From Gonocerus acuteangulatus (lineage: Eukaryota > Arthropoda > Insecta > Hemiptera > Coreidae), in NCBI GenBank assembly GCA_946811695.1, contig OX328125.1, positions 105,922,876-105,986,875 on the forward strand: DNA of 64,000 nucleotides, read 5' to 3'. The translations under genes and the position numbers were made by a program. Below are positions 46,113 through 58,145 of the stretch, in pieces; within the stretch, counting starts at the first letter, position 1, and every line of letters begins with the position of its first letter. The notes beneath the pieces are model-generated. The model had not been told where the DNA came from. It searched no databases and was given only the letters and a program-made list of their open reading frames with translations.

Positions 46113-46464
46113 TGTTTTAAGCACTTATTTCTCAGTGATATAACAAAAAAATGTTTCAAAGATTTGTTTAAAGAAGAAAATGCAATCGAAATCTTTTGCT
46201 TTTCTCTTTTTTCTTATTTTCCAAGTGAATTGATTCAATAAAATATATATATAAATGATAAGGCCACACTCCTTGATTTGGTTTTGATAATCACTTCTAG
46301 CTTCATGCTTTGATGCATAATGCATTTAGATCTAGTACTCTTGTCAGATATTGCGTCAAAACAAAATTCCTCAACTCGGCAAGCATAACAATGAGCTCTT
46401 ATGAATCAACACTCAACTAATACAGAGTCGGAAGAAACAAAGATACCCATTTGCTAGATATTTC

Positions 46465-47297
46465 CACTTAATTTGCCCTTAATTTGACACAATCTGACTA
46501 TTCCGATTGCCATGTTGAGTCCTAGACTTGCCCTTAACTTGACACAATCTGACTATTCCGATTGCCATGTTGAGTCCTAGACTTGCTCTTAACTTGACAC
46601 AATCTGACTATTCCGATTGCCATGTTGAGTCCAAGACTTGCCCTTAAGTTGACACAATCTGGCTATTCCGATTGCCATGTTGAGTCCTAGACTTGCCCTT
46701 AACTTGACACAATCAGACTATTCCGATTGCCATGTTGAGTCCTAGACTTGCCCTTAACTTGACACAATCTGGCTATTCCGATTGCCATGTTGAGTCCAAG
46801 ACTTGCCCTTAATTTGACACAATCTGACTATTCCGATTGCCATGTTGAGTCCTAGACTTGCCCTTAACTTGACACAATCTGACTATTCCGATTGCCATGT
46901 TGAGTCCTAGACTTGCCCTTAACTTGACACAATCTGACTATTCCGATTGCCATGTTGAGTCCTAGACTTGCCCTTAACTTGACACAATCTGGCTATTCCG
47001 ATTGCCATGTTGAGTCCAAGACTTGCCCTTAACTTGACACAATCAGACTATTCGGATTGCCATGTTGAGTCCTAGACTTGCCCTTAACTTGACACAATCT
47101 GACTATTCCGATTGCCATGTTGAGTCCTAGACTTGCTCTTAACTTGACACAATCTGACTATTCCGATTGCCATGTTGAGTCCTAGACTTGCTCTTAACTT
47201 GACACAATCTGACTATTCCGATTGCCATGTTGAGTCCTAGACTTGCCCTTAACTTGACACAATCTGACTATTCCGATTGCCATGTTGAGTCCTAGAC
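46465..47297. repeat. 55-bp minisatellite, about 15 copies
   Basis: The unit contains GACTATTCCGATTGCCATGT, TGAGTCCTAGACTTGCCCTT, AACTTGACACAATCT. Variants such as GGCTATTCC and TCCAAGAC recur together at intervals, suggesting duplication of multi-unit blocks. Not coding (55 is not a multiple of 3). Confidence 0.93.
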
Positions 47298-47529
47298 CCC
47301 AGATATATAATTTAGTGTCTTCTTGTGGGAATGTTTTTCTTTTTTTAAACTTTTTTTTTTGAGAGAGAATGTTTTGCTTCTCATTCACGATGACAAATGA
47401 AAATATCTCCAAATGGACTTGGAGAATTAAAATAATCCTAATCGCATATATTGTCTCGTCTTTGCGGATTCCATTCAAGGCAAATCTCTGGTAAGATTTT
47501 GAGAGCTTAGAAAGAAAATTTGCTTTAAA

Positions 47530-47737
47530 AGAAAATTTGTAATATTTCGCCGTAGCATTTTAGGGGTATGGAATACTAACAATCTAGAACTTGGGATAGT
47601 AAGCCAACTAAATCACTATTACACACAAAAAAAAAAAAAAAATATTTTTCCTGAACTAAGTGATTTTATTTAATTTACATTTATAGTATTTATGACACAA
47701 ATTTTTTTAGGGGCAGCCCCCCTTATATACGCCCATA
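47530..47737. mobile_element. MITE-1, 5' part lost
   Basis: The body starts near GGGGTATGGAATACTAACAA and ends GCCCCCCTTATATACGCCCAT. The left terminus is not recognisable. Confidence 0.7.
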
Positions 47738-48709
47738 TGACATAATATGTTATTATATTATAGCAAAATATACAAAATTGATCTTGCGTGAGAATTCAAC
47801 AATTTTTTTGTTCTTAGTACTTTGTCCTCTCCGACATACATTTATACGGAATATGAAAAGCTTAGAAAAATGTTCAAGTTCCTCTGTTAATTTTGATTGC
47901 GTAAAATGAAAATTCTAGTTTTTTCACGTTCCTTGGAAAACGGTTTAATAGATCGACTGGAAAGTTAATTCTTTCGAATCCTCGTTTTTTTGTTTTTTTA
48001 TCGTGGTCTATGAAATGGGAAACGCTAAAAGTCCTCCCAACATAAAGGGTGGAAACAGGTTAAGACGAAAAGTACTTCTGAAGTTTAGTAACGTACTCAT
48101 CGACGATTACGGACGAATTTTCCATCGAAAAATACACTAAAAACCCGGATAAATCCAAATGTAATTTACAATTCCTTCTAAATGAATCTGAACGGACAGG
48201 CTAGTTAGTAAATAAGGAATATTTACATGTTTAACAGTTAGAAACAATGACAACAAACAAACATTAGACTCCTTCGGAGAGAAGCGTTAGAAAAATTTAC
48301 TAAGAACCGTTTACAAGATTCAAATATCTTCTGAAAAAAATAAAACAACATAATTTAAGCACAGACTAATTTGTTTTTCGGTTTGGAGACACGACCGACG
48401 TACGTGCGTTCAGAACGAATAGAAAACAAACATTTGTCCGAAGGATACGGGATATCGCCTTCAAACCCCGAAGGGTCAATAGCATTTGGCAGAGGAATTA
48501 AAAAGGAAGAGAATTGTGTAGGGTTTTTTTTGACAAGAAGCCAATATTTTTATTAGCATCTTACTCTGGCTAGTTTGCACCTTCATCTCTGCTAATATGA
48601 GGACGTTACACCGCAAGTTTTTTCGGTCCAATATATTTAAAGGATGATATTTCTGTCCATAGACTCTTGGGGGGATAAATCGTAAATGACACCAAGTTGG
48701 ACTTATTTG
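47738..48709. other. No recognisable gene
   Basis: AT-rich sequence. Nothing identifiable. Confidence 0.4.
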
Positions 48710-48722
48710 TTCACGCTGTTTT

Positions 48723-48911
48723 TTTTTTTTTTGTTTTTTTTTTTTACGGCGCATCAACAAATCTTGGCTATTAGCGCCGACATCCAGGGTGCAGCCAGGA
48801 ATTTTCTCAGCGAGCCCTGAGATGAGAAAATTTCTGGCGCCGGTGGGGATCGAACCCACCATCTCCCGCTTATGAATCTAGCGCGCTAGCCACTAGACCA
48901 CGGGAGACCCC
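48723..48911 (-). mobile_element. SINE-A, full length
   Basis: On the - strand: GGGGTCTCCCGTGGTCTAGT (A box), GGTTCGATCCCC (B box), GAAATTTTCTC, CTCAGGGCTCGC, GAGAAAATTCC, then hairpin CGGCGC/GCGCCG and an A-rich tail. TTCACGCTGTTTT at 48710-48722 recurs at 48912-48924 (13-bp target-site duplication). It serves as the reference copy of the family. Confidence 0.92.
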
Positions 48912-48924
48912 TTCACGCTGTTTT

Positions 48925-49510
48925 AAACTTAAATTCGAATTTCTTTAAATTGTTTTAAATAACGCCAGAAATAAGAAAGTAACTAAAAAACACACTACCT
49001 GCAGAAAATAAATTTTTATACTTTACAAGTTTGACACCTCTTTAAGCAAATACATTATTTGAAAATCTCCTCTCAGCTAGGCTGAATAAATACAATATGG
49101 CGCATGTACGTCAGCTGATTAATAATAGATTTGTTGTCATGTGTTTTAAATCAATAAAGAGTGTTGATGAGTTACTCTAGGGTATTCATAAATTTTCTAG
49201 TAAATTGGAAAATAATATTGTTATCATTATTATTAATTTTATGCAACGCTTCTTTGGCAGGGAAGACTAATACCTACTTGACGCCGGGGTTACGGTGATC
49301 AGGAAGGCAGTTGCCTCAGGATGAGGTCTTACTGTTGGAAAATAATAGAATTTTAGCTTGTTTTGCTTAAAATTAGCTGTTACAAAATTTGGACTAACAG
49401 AAGATTCTTACAAGTATTTTTTTATTTTTATTTTAATGACTTGTAATTTTTGCCTAATACCATATTGGGGCGATTCATATTTGAAATCAGTCGTAACATT
49501 TAAAATAAAA
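48925..49510. other. No recognisable gene
   Basis: No motif recognised. Confidence 0.4.
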
Positions 49511-49862
49511 TACTTCTGTACCCCAGAGGTAAAAGTCACCATTACTTTGAATTATTAAAATTTGTTTCTTCGTTACTTATAGAAACAGTTTAATGACAAT
49601 TTTTTACATTCTTATTGGGATTGATAGGTAATTCTAAGTATTGACCATAGTCAAACAAAACCTCCACATGGTGTCTTTTACATCTAATGAAAACAGACAT
49701 GATATTATTTTTCGCTGAGTTATCTTCGTTATTTATGTGACCAGGGCATAGGGCCCTATGCCATTATATGGATCGAAAAATCCACATTAAGAACATGTTG
49801 TTAACTCAATTTAATAAAAAAAATGTACACGGTGTCCTTTTACTCCGGGGTACAGAATTTGG
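49511..49862. mobile_element. MITE-2, short form
   Basis: Ends CTGTACCCCAGAGGTAAAAG and the complement of CTTTTACTCCGGGGTACAG. It contains one unit of the 73-bp module (GATAGGTAATTCTAAGTATT through CCTCCACATGGTG) that is amplified fivefold at 27230-27592. Confidence 0.8.
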
Positions 49863-50040
49863 TGTTAAATAAACCATATGATTTGGGTGTTTTATTCAAA
49901 ATAAAGTTTGGAAAACATGATTTTTTTTTTTAATTTGGGCACATTTTGTTCCAGAGATATTTTTTTACAAAGACAAGAAATATTATTTTTATTACAAAAA
50001 ATAAGAAGTGGCAAGTGAAAGGTAACTAGTGAAAAGCTTA

Positions 50041-50263
50041 AAGGTCTATTCAGACACATGAGTCACGTCAAGTCTACGTTCCGTCAGTTCCGTCTTGAAT
50101 CAGTCACAAAAAATATGTTTTCATGACGGTCGGTGACTCAATTGGGACTGACGTCAGTGACTGAACTGTGATGTGTGTGAATAGACTTTCAGTCACCGAC
50201 TCGTCTTAAAAACATATTTTTGTGTCTGAGCCTAGACGTGACTCATGTTTGTGTTTAGACCTT
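50041..50263. mobile_element. Palindromic MITE-3, 223 bp
   Basis: Ends AAGGTCTATTCAGACACATG and the near complement (CATGTTTGTGTTTAGACCTT). Both are followed inward by AGTCACGTC-type and GTGACTGA-type words repeated in both orientations. No coding capacity. Confidence 0.75.
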
Positions 50264-50325
50264 AGTAGATTTTCTACAACAAAGTTTTTAATAGAAGGTT
50301 CTATAAGACGATTTCTTCGACGAAA

Positions 50326-50565
50326 GTGGAGCGGCGAGGGTAGAGGGTAGCCAAGAGGGTAGTCGAGATGGGTTTGACCCTCTTGGCTACCCTCTACCCT
50401 CGCCGCTCCACTATGTTTTGGCAAGTGTAAATACATGGATTATTTTCAACCCTCTCGGCTACCCTCTACCCTCGCCGCTCCACTATGTTTTGGCAAGTGT
50501 AAATACATGGGTTATTTTCAACCCTCGCGGATACCCTCTACCCTCGCCGCTCCACTATGTTTTCA
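50326..50565. repeat. 35-bp perfect palindrome with three 3' arm repeats
   Basis: GTGGAGCGGCGAGGGTAGAG, GGTAGCCAAGAGGGT (50327 on) is exactly complementary to ACCCTCTTGGCTACCCTC, TACCCTCGCCGCTCCAC (about 50377-50411), with a spacer of about 16 bases. The right arm plus CTATGTTTTGGCAAGTGTAA is then repeated twice more at a spacing of about 77 bp. Confidence 0.9.
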
Positions 50566-51714
50566 CCCTTAATTAATGTTGGGAAAGTCTTGGTTTTGTT
50601 CCATTGAACCAGTTTATAATTTTTCTCGCACTTCTTTTTTGTCTCCTTGCATAAACCTTGAACTAAATATTAGCGATTCGTCGAGCGATATAAGGTGACA
50701 TTGCTAATTAAGGAAGCACATGTGCGTTCGACGTAGTGAGGTATCGAGGTGGAATAGTTCATAGGCCTTCGAACCCCAAGGATATCCTGCTCTGACCTTA
50801 CTCTCAGCAGGAAACGAGGAACATCTGATCCAGATTACAACCCGGAAGGAAAATTAGGCCACCTATTAAAGCAGGCTAGCGAAGGTGATGTGATGTCCTT
50901 GGCTATTAGACAAAGGTTGTTTTATATCTAGGATCTCCTAGCAAAACCGTTGTTGTGGCTTTCTTTTAGCGTGTTTACGTAGGGAAGAAGACACGTTTAT
51001 GGCGTTGACGCAATCCGGAAGTACTAAAAACGTGTCGACGCCCATTTGTCTGTTGGCACTCTACTGTCTACAAAAAATACCAAATTCCGATAAAAATTCG
51101 CAGACATATACTTTGTCAAAATTGAAAGGTCAAGTTCCTTAACCAGCAGAATTCTTCCACCGGAACACTGTCTTGCGTTTTTAGGCATACAGATGGACAT
51201 TTCACAGTTTCGTGGTTTCTTGCTCAGAAGAAAGCTGTCTCAGCCCTCAGCCGCGAAACTGAACACGTTATAAGCTCTGAGGATTGTACCAGGATCTGCT
51301 GGAAGCTCTTAGCGTGAATGAATTTGATGTTTTTAATTTTACTAGATCCAGGTACATACGTTATAGATATTTAGACGTTGGGAATAGTACGAAACCACTT
51401 TTTCAAAGCGAAATCTTTAACCGTTTTCGAGAAAACTTGGAAAACTATAATTTTGGTTTTGGGTGCTAAAACTGACGACTAACCTTTGGCTACCTTGGTG
51501 AAAGAATAAGTATCAAAAATAATCTTGGCTGTTCTCTTTGTCGTATAATTTTTAATTGAAATTTAGGAAAATCTAAAAACTGGGCATAAAACCATTTAAT
51601 ATTACTAACATAATGTAAGATAATATGCGAAATCATAAAATGTACAAATACATAGAAATCGTGTTATAAACTAAATGACACGTTAACGAAGTGATTAAAT
51701 TGACAAATGCGACT
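50566..51714. other. No gene; fragments of repeats
   Basis: 50970-51035 has the AGCGTGTTTACGTAGGGAAG and GACGCAATCCGGAAGT words of the 22733 family. 51120-51165 carries GAAAGGTCAAGTTCCTTAAC, shared with the fold-back at 54220-54979. Confidence 0.45.
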
Positions 51715-51728
51715 TATAACGATGAATG

Positions 51729-51910
51729 GAGGCCTGGTGGCCGTGAGCGTTAAGGCGTTAAGCACTTAACACTCCGTGCCGAAGGTTCGTGGGTTCGATT
51801 CCCACTAGGGGTTGTGGCTTTTCTTTAGAAAAAAGAAAAAGCCTATAGATAACCCGTCCTAAAATTCGTAGTTAATAATAAATGGACGTTAAAATTTAAT
51901 AAATAAAAAA
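51729..51910 (+). mobile_element. SINE-B, full length
   Basis: Head GAGGCCTGGTGGCCGTGAGC, B box GGGTTCGATTCCCAC, then GCCTATAGATAACCC, AATGGACGTTAAAATTT and an AATAAATAAAAA tail. TATAACGATGAATG at 51715-51728 is repeated at 51911-51924 (14-bp target-site duplication). Confidence 0.93.
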
Positions 51911-51924
51911 TATAACGATGAATG

Positions 51925-53005
51925 TGTGTTATTTATTTTTTTGTTGTTGTAATGAAATACTATATGTCAGTTTTATGGTATGTAATAATTTCTTACATGT
52001 AGTTTGAATATTGTTTGTAATTTGTGTGTCTGTAGAGTTCACTTATGTTTTGTGGGATAATTATGTGATTTCCTCATTGTATTGAAAATTCTTTGTAGTA
52101 AGCAGCAATTGTCATAGAAACTTGGTTGGATTAAAAACATGACGAAGTGATAAATGTTTTACCGTCCGTTTAAGAATCAAAATGATTTGGTTTCTAATCT
52201 TCTCGAAATCATAGACTCGTAGTGCCTAGATTAATCACAGATCACCGTTCCAGGTATATTTTCATAATCAACCGGTATTGAAGGGTCGGTAACATTTTGA
52301 TTCATTGATAAGATAGAAATATTAGACCATAAGTAGTTATTTGGACTCTTGTTAGTCTGATTGTCATGTTTCTTAGAAAATGATTTGACATTTGCAAAAA
52401 TGAATTACGTGACGTGCGATGTCAGAATATTAGACAAAGGTTGTTAAACCTCACAATAATAGCACAGCATCGAGCTAGATAAATTAGAAAAATCATTTTG
52501 ATAATTTTGCAATTAGTGTCAGATTGTTCAGCAAATACAATTTACGTGCCGTGACTTTATCATAGTTCATTTGCAAGATTCGTAAACGTCCTTTGTTATC
52601 TACAGGCCGTGCCGATAGATGTAATCGTCTAGGCTCTTATTTTGCTATGAGTCAGGTCAATGGACAGGGAAAAGATGGAATGAGGAAATAGATGACAATT
52701 AAGGCAAATGGATTCCTTGAAGATAGAAAATATACTTCCAGAAGAAACCAATGGTATAAGGTCTTCTGGATATCAATGTGGGATAACTGATGTTTCACCA
52801 GATATTCTGCCTGCTTCCTCAGAGTGTCATCTGAGAAGATCTTCAGAAGAAATTCTGAGGAAGTTGGAAAAATGTGTGTCCAAGCGTCGGTTATTGCAAC
52901 TACGACACGTACATATTGAGACAACTTAAAACATTGCTCAACATGGACCGTTGCACTTTACAAGAAGAAATGACTTTAGTAAGGATCATATATTGCAAGC
53001 CTGTT
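51925..53005. other. No recognisable gene
   Basis: ORFs at 52652-52924 (-) and 52708-52929 (+) overlap in antisense and show no domain. Confidence 0.4.
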
Positions 53006-53009
53006 TCTA

Positions 53010-53175
53010 ATCCTACTATAAGGATGGTTCTATAATCCGTACTGGAGGACCTAATTTCGAACCCCCTTTAGGCACTAATGATTTTACCTTGTAGTTTCGT
53101 TCTTCCAGGGTCGGACAAGAAGACCCAGGCCGTCCCTAGAACCACCAGGTAATGGGTATCTATGGGTGGACCACA
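53010..53175 (+). mobile_element. Diverged SINE-C fragment
   Basis: CTGGAGGACCTAATTTCGAA, then GGCCGTCCCTAG and AATGGGTATC follow SINE-C order. A further scrap (GGTGCTAATGACCTTGGCAG) lies at 53455-53475. Confidence 0.55.
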
Positions 53176-54200
53176 AACAAAAGAACCATAAGGGGCGTGG
53201 CTGGGTTCTTTTCTTCGCGACACACCTAAAGCGCCAACACTGCTTGTGACAAAACAGCTTTTAGGGAAGGTATTGACTTAATTAATATTTTGGGCACACG
53301 ATAATTGTAACTGCTATCATTTTACCAAGCCTGGAATATATGCTAAAATAATTCCGGCCCGCAGGAGCTGTCTAAAATGAGCAAATTCCACAGGAAGGCA
53401 ATGACTATATTAAATTGACATCGAGTTGCTATTTTCGGTTTATTAAAACCAGCCAGGTGCTAATGACCTTGGCAGTAGAAGCACCTATAATTAATAAATA
53501 AAAAAAAAATTAAAACCAGCTAAATTAAATATCCAAGAAAAAATAAAAGCTTTCAGGCAGATGCGTATTTCTGTAGTTCCCAAAATAAAAGTCACTTTTG
53601 GTTCTGGATGTTACGTATATTGCGAGTTTTTTGGTTCGAAATCGAAAATGATTGCCACTTTGGGACAATTTATAAGTTGGTCTATTCCGGGGATTACTGG
53701 TACACCCCTACGTCAAGTGACCTGATTTTGCTAATTTTTACCAAGTACCTCTCTCATTAAGTATTATTTCCGAATATTATGTAGAAAATAGCGTTGCAAA
53801 ACAATATTAAGAAAATTGTTTTTTGTGTAGGCGGAAGGTGAATGAAAAAAATCTATCGTAACATAATCGTCATTTTATTAAAAATGGCACAACATGTTGC
53901 GCATTATGACAAGCCTAAAAACTAGATAAAGCCAAATCCGACGAATGTGAACTTTCCGCTAGAATGGCCCTGACATAACTAACAATTTCATCCTTTCATT
54001 TAGCTGTATCTGGTTTTTAGGCTCCTGATGAACATGTAGGGCAAATTTTAATAAATAGACGATTTACAAGACACATTGTTGATATTTTGGGTCACTGTTT
54101 ATTCAAAAATTAAAACGAGTACCAGCATGCATATGAGCTCGAAAACGTAAGTGTTCCGTTTTTTTTTTCGCGCGAATTTAGCGCCTAAACCCATGTTCCT
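53176..54200. other. No gene; hammerhead scrap at 54019-54038
   Basis: CUCCUGAUGAACAUGUAGGGC has the core CUGAUGA and the 3' half ACAUGU-GGGC of the 41.6-kb type, with helix II and GAA deleted. The remainder is unrecognised. Confidence 0.4.
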
Positions 54201-54219
54201 GTGGGCGGATTCTGCTGGT

Positions 54220-54979
54220 TAACGAACCTGACCTTTCAAATTACACGAAATATTTTTGTACCAAATTTTATCAAAATCGGACCATTTTTGAGCCGGCTAG
54301 AGAGAGAACAGACAAATATATTTACAAATCTGAACCAACGTTATATTCGTGATCTATGGAATCTGAAACATCAAATTTTCTTTTCGGCACTTCCAGATTG
54401 CGTCATGAGGTCAACCTCATAAGAGGGTTTCCTCCCTATGGAGGGAGGCAGGAAACGCGCTAAGAAACAACAACAAAAACACACGAAAATAAGAAATAGC
54501 GCATACCACAAAAACGCAATCTGCTAGTGCATATAGTCCCGGATATCTCCTTCATAATACATATGGCTAAGTCGGCCAGAAAGAGGCTGGATGTAGGCGG
54601 GGGTGGTAAGATAATGAGAACAGCCGGGACTTTCTCGTGCAGAACCTCGGCACGTTCATACCTTCACTGCCTCTTGCTTTTCTTCAGCTCTCTATCTCCA
54701 CTCATTCGCTCTCGGTGGCTTTTCAATGGTTCTTGATTCGTGATAGTGCCAAAACTGAACCCTATAGTCTGATGGTCCACTTACTCGATGTCTGATTCAT
54801 TTCAGGCGTCATAACAAACCAAAGAAGTCTATTATGGGGCAATAAAAGTCTTTGATAAGGAGATGGAGGTAGTTAGCCGTTGCAGTGATACGAAGACAAG
54901 TTCTAGTTTCCCTAATGGTCGGATTTTGATAAAATTTGGTACAAAAATCCGTCGTCCAATTTGAAAGGTCAAGTTCGTT
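54220..54979. repeat. Inverted repeat, 64-bp arms
   Basis: GTACCAAATTTTATCAAAAT at the left and ATTTTGATAAAATTTGGTAC at the right, extending to ACGAACNTGACCTTTCAAATT at the outer edges. Inside lie the reversed copy of the 22733 repeat end (54385-54457) and the stretch shared with 6455-6555. Confidence 0.75.
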
Positions 54980-55713
54980 CAAATGAAAAGCCTACACGCT
55001 TAGTGCCATTAACGCTGTTTTGACAAATTTGTTTTTCTTTTTGCCCATATTTGTTTTATTCTTTCTAATGAGCTTTTTTTTCTGTCATTAGACCAAGCTA
55101 ATCCATTTCTTTTTTAATCTCTCCCTCTCTCTCTGACCGACTTTCCAATCAACAGGTTTTCGTGTGAATGTATTTTTATCTGAAATGTCTATTTTCTGTT
55201 AAATCTTCTTCCATTGCAGCTTTTTCTATTTAACTATTTAGTTAGTCCCGAAGAATCCAATTTGTTGATCTGTCCGTATAATTTTAAACTTTTTTTATTT
55301 TAAACTTATTTCTGACTGCATGCCAGTGTGTTCTCCTAATTCTTTATATCTTGGTTGTAAGTTTATTGCGCAGTATTCATATATTTCTAACAATTTTCCT
55401 ATTTCTTTTTTTTTGAATTTGATCTAATTGTAAGTTGGGGGCGAGGTGGGTTTTTATTGATATATAATGTTTCACGGTTTGATTACCGTCTCGTTGTGTC
55501 CATCACAAAACCGGGCGATTTTAATTAGAGATTAGGTTTTAATTAGATGTTCCATTTATTTGGGTCCATTGAAAATTGTTTTTTGATAAATATTTATACA
55601 TAATCCAAGGATAAACATGCATTTTTTGAATAAAATCATAAAATGGTCTCAATGACTAAATAAGGCGTCCTCTGAGCTAAATTGCTACTTTTCCCACAAA
55701 ATAAGAAGAAATA

Positions 55714-55750
<37 letters not shown>

Positions 55751-56107
55751 ATTCCTGAGTTTCAATAAAAAATTAATAAGTTTTCATATTTTTGAGTTTT
55801 ACATAAATTATCTTCCATAAAACGTCGGCTCCTATTGCAGTATGGCGATTTAAGGTTAACAACTAACATTAACACACTCACTAATACCATTTTGTGGCAT
55901 ATACAGTGGTTTTCATAAAAAAAAAAAAAAAAAAAAATTATTTACCCTAACCAATATTTTTTATTGAACGGACTCGTACAAACGACGGTTATTTTTAATT
56001 TTTTGTAAACCAATCGATTCCTAATGATTTTTAATTATCGACAAGAACATTGTAGGATTTCTATAATGGTCATGAGAGTCCGTTTAGGTAGGAGCTGTAT
56101 TAACTTA
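54980..56107. other. No gene; poly(A) runs
   Basis: A runs at 55719-55749 and 55918-55937 have no recognisable SINE or LINE in front of them. Confidence 0.4.
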
Positions 56108-56118
56108 GATTAGTTATT

Positions 56119-56367
56119 TTTTCTATTTTTTTTTTATTTTTTTATTTTTTTTTTATTTTTTTATTTTTTTTTTATTTATTTTTTTTTTTTTTTACCGGCA
56201 TATCAACATTAGGGCTATTAACGCCGGGCTTTCTACAGGTTGCCACCCTTTCTATAATGCCAACAGCACGTTGTAGGTCACCCATTCAGGTACTGACCAC
56301 GCCCGACGTTGCTTAACTTCGGTGATCTACGGGAACCGGTGCATTCAACGTGGCTATGGCCGTTGGC
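56119..56367 (-). mobile_element. 5S-rRNA-derived SINE with target-site duplication
   Basis: On the - strand the first 109 bases are 5S-like, from GCCAACGGCCATAGCCACGT through GATCACCGAAGTTAAGCA and GTACCTGAATGGGTGACC to GTGCTGTTGGC, including the internal Pol III control region. After a short linker, the hairpin CCGGC/GCCGG and a long A-rich tail follow. GATTAGTTATT at 56108-56118 is repeated at 56368-56378 (11 bp). The element begins exactly at base 1 of 5S. Confidence 0.93.
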
Positions 56368-56378
56368 GATTAGTTATT

Positions 56379-57624
56379 AATCTAAAATCGCTGATAAAGA
56401 GAGTTTGAAAGCGCTCTGGACATTGAACGGTTTAAGAAAACCACAGTTACTGCATTTAAATATTTAAATATTTGTGATTATGAAGCTAAGGCAATCAGAT
56501 GTGTCACGGTTATTTAAACCCCTCCATTGAAATAAATTGTTAAATATAATAGTGAGGACGCCATTTAAGGAATTTGGGACATGACGAAGGAAGTGAAAGA
56601 AAGTAATGAAGACAAACCTGTATCGCCAAGGACGTTTTATTGATGATTTAAACGGAATAAAAATTGCGGGAAGACGAAATTATTATTTTTTTAAACACTT
56701 TCTAGAACCATTATACCACGGCCGAATTCTACCAGCCGAATTGGGTCGACAATCCGCCTAAAGGTTTCTCCAAAATCCGACACCCAGAAAGGAGATTAAC
56801 ACGAAGCAGAGGTTTTAAACCTTGAGCCTGTGAGAAGGCCGAGCGGTGGGGGGTTGGGAGCGGTGAAAGTTGCGAGCTTTCTATCGCCGGGTGAAAGCTG
56901 AGCGGGTTATGCAAAGATTGCTGCGCAGGACGTTCTATTCGCGGAGAGCATTGCGCACGTTACGTGCTCAATCAGGGTATAAGGATGGGTAGGAAGGTTA
57001 TTTCCGATAATAGACGCTCTCGCTGTTCGCAAAACCTTGCAGATATAGGTGGTGAGGTCCAACATTCTTGGATAATATTCTACTATTATACACACATGTG
57101 TACAGGTATGACATCTAATAGTCCGCATAGAGAACATGCGTAAGCTAAGCTCATTTTGCGGCGATGAAACGACTACACTAAACCAGAAAATAAATATACT
57201 GTGGTCATACCCGCTAGTGGTGGATATCGACCAATATCAGTGACGACGAATCTCCACCAACAGGTTTGACAAAGATTACAATAAGTAACTAAAGTGAATC
57301 TGCGATAGAACGAACTGTCAGTGCCTTACAATCAACGAAGATGGAATCATTAGTCCATTTGTGCGGTGTGTAACATGAAACCAATTTTATTGCCAAAGGA
57401 CTTCTTTCTTAATACCTTCCAACATAAATAAAAGGTACATCATTGTTTTTAACTTTTAGATCCTGGGATTTATAAAAATAAATCACGTAAAAACCTGTAT
57501 CTAATTGTCAGAACTGGCCATTTTTCAGATCTACGTGTGCACTTAGGCCTTGCAATAAATGCTATATGGGCCAATTTAAATTTTCTTATTACCTCCGCCT
57601 TTGAAAAATTACCATGTTCGTAAA
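56379..57624. other. No recognisable gene
   Basis: Short - strand ORFs (61 and 76 codons) are unrecognised. Confidence 0.4.
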
Positions 57625-57874
57625 TAGGGGGGCTGCAGCCCCTCCCCCCTCCCCGAAATTTTGATTTGATGGTAAAAATGTATCATTAAAAATAAATTAA
57701 ATAAGATCACGTAGTTCATTACACATATGTTATTGTAGTTGTAATAGAGTTTTAGTTGCCTAAAACTATTCAAAGTTCTAAATTGTTGGTATTCCATACC
57801 CCGGAAATGGTCTACGCCCCCCCCCCCGAAATTTTCCCAGCCCCCTCCGAAATTATTTCCTATATACGCCCATG
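57625..57874 (-). mobile_element. MITE-1, reverse orientation
   Basis: GGGGGGCTGCAGCCCCTCCC at one end and TATATACGCCCATG at the other, with the AATAAATTAAATAAGATCAC body in reverse. The ORF on it is not a gene. Confidence 0.85.
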
Positions 57875-57961
57875 AAAATTACTGACTTCCGGAGTGTATT
57901 TAATGCATACACACTTTCGTGTGGACACACGTTTTGTTTGAATCCACAAATATATACATTA

Positions 57962-57967
<6 letters not shown>

Positions 57968-58016
<49 letters not shown>
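57968..58016. repeat. TA microsatellite
   Basis: Nearly pure (TA)n. Confidence 0.95.
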
Positions 58017-58018
<2 letters not shown>

Positions 58019-58145
58019 ATCAAAACCAAAAAGCTCAAGCATATACTCATAAATGTGTATAGAATTTGATAGATGCCCAATAGGAGGGTTTACTATTTTT
58101 TTAATGTGACGTTGCAGATTCTAAAACGTCTTTATCAAGGTGTTT

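Noticed and set aside
56259..56367. Functional 5S rRNA gene
   Set aside because: It is followed by a SINE tail and poly(A) and bounded by an 11-bp target duplication, which marks a retroposed element.
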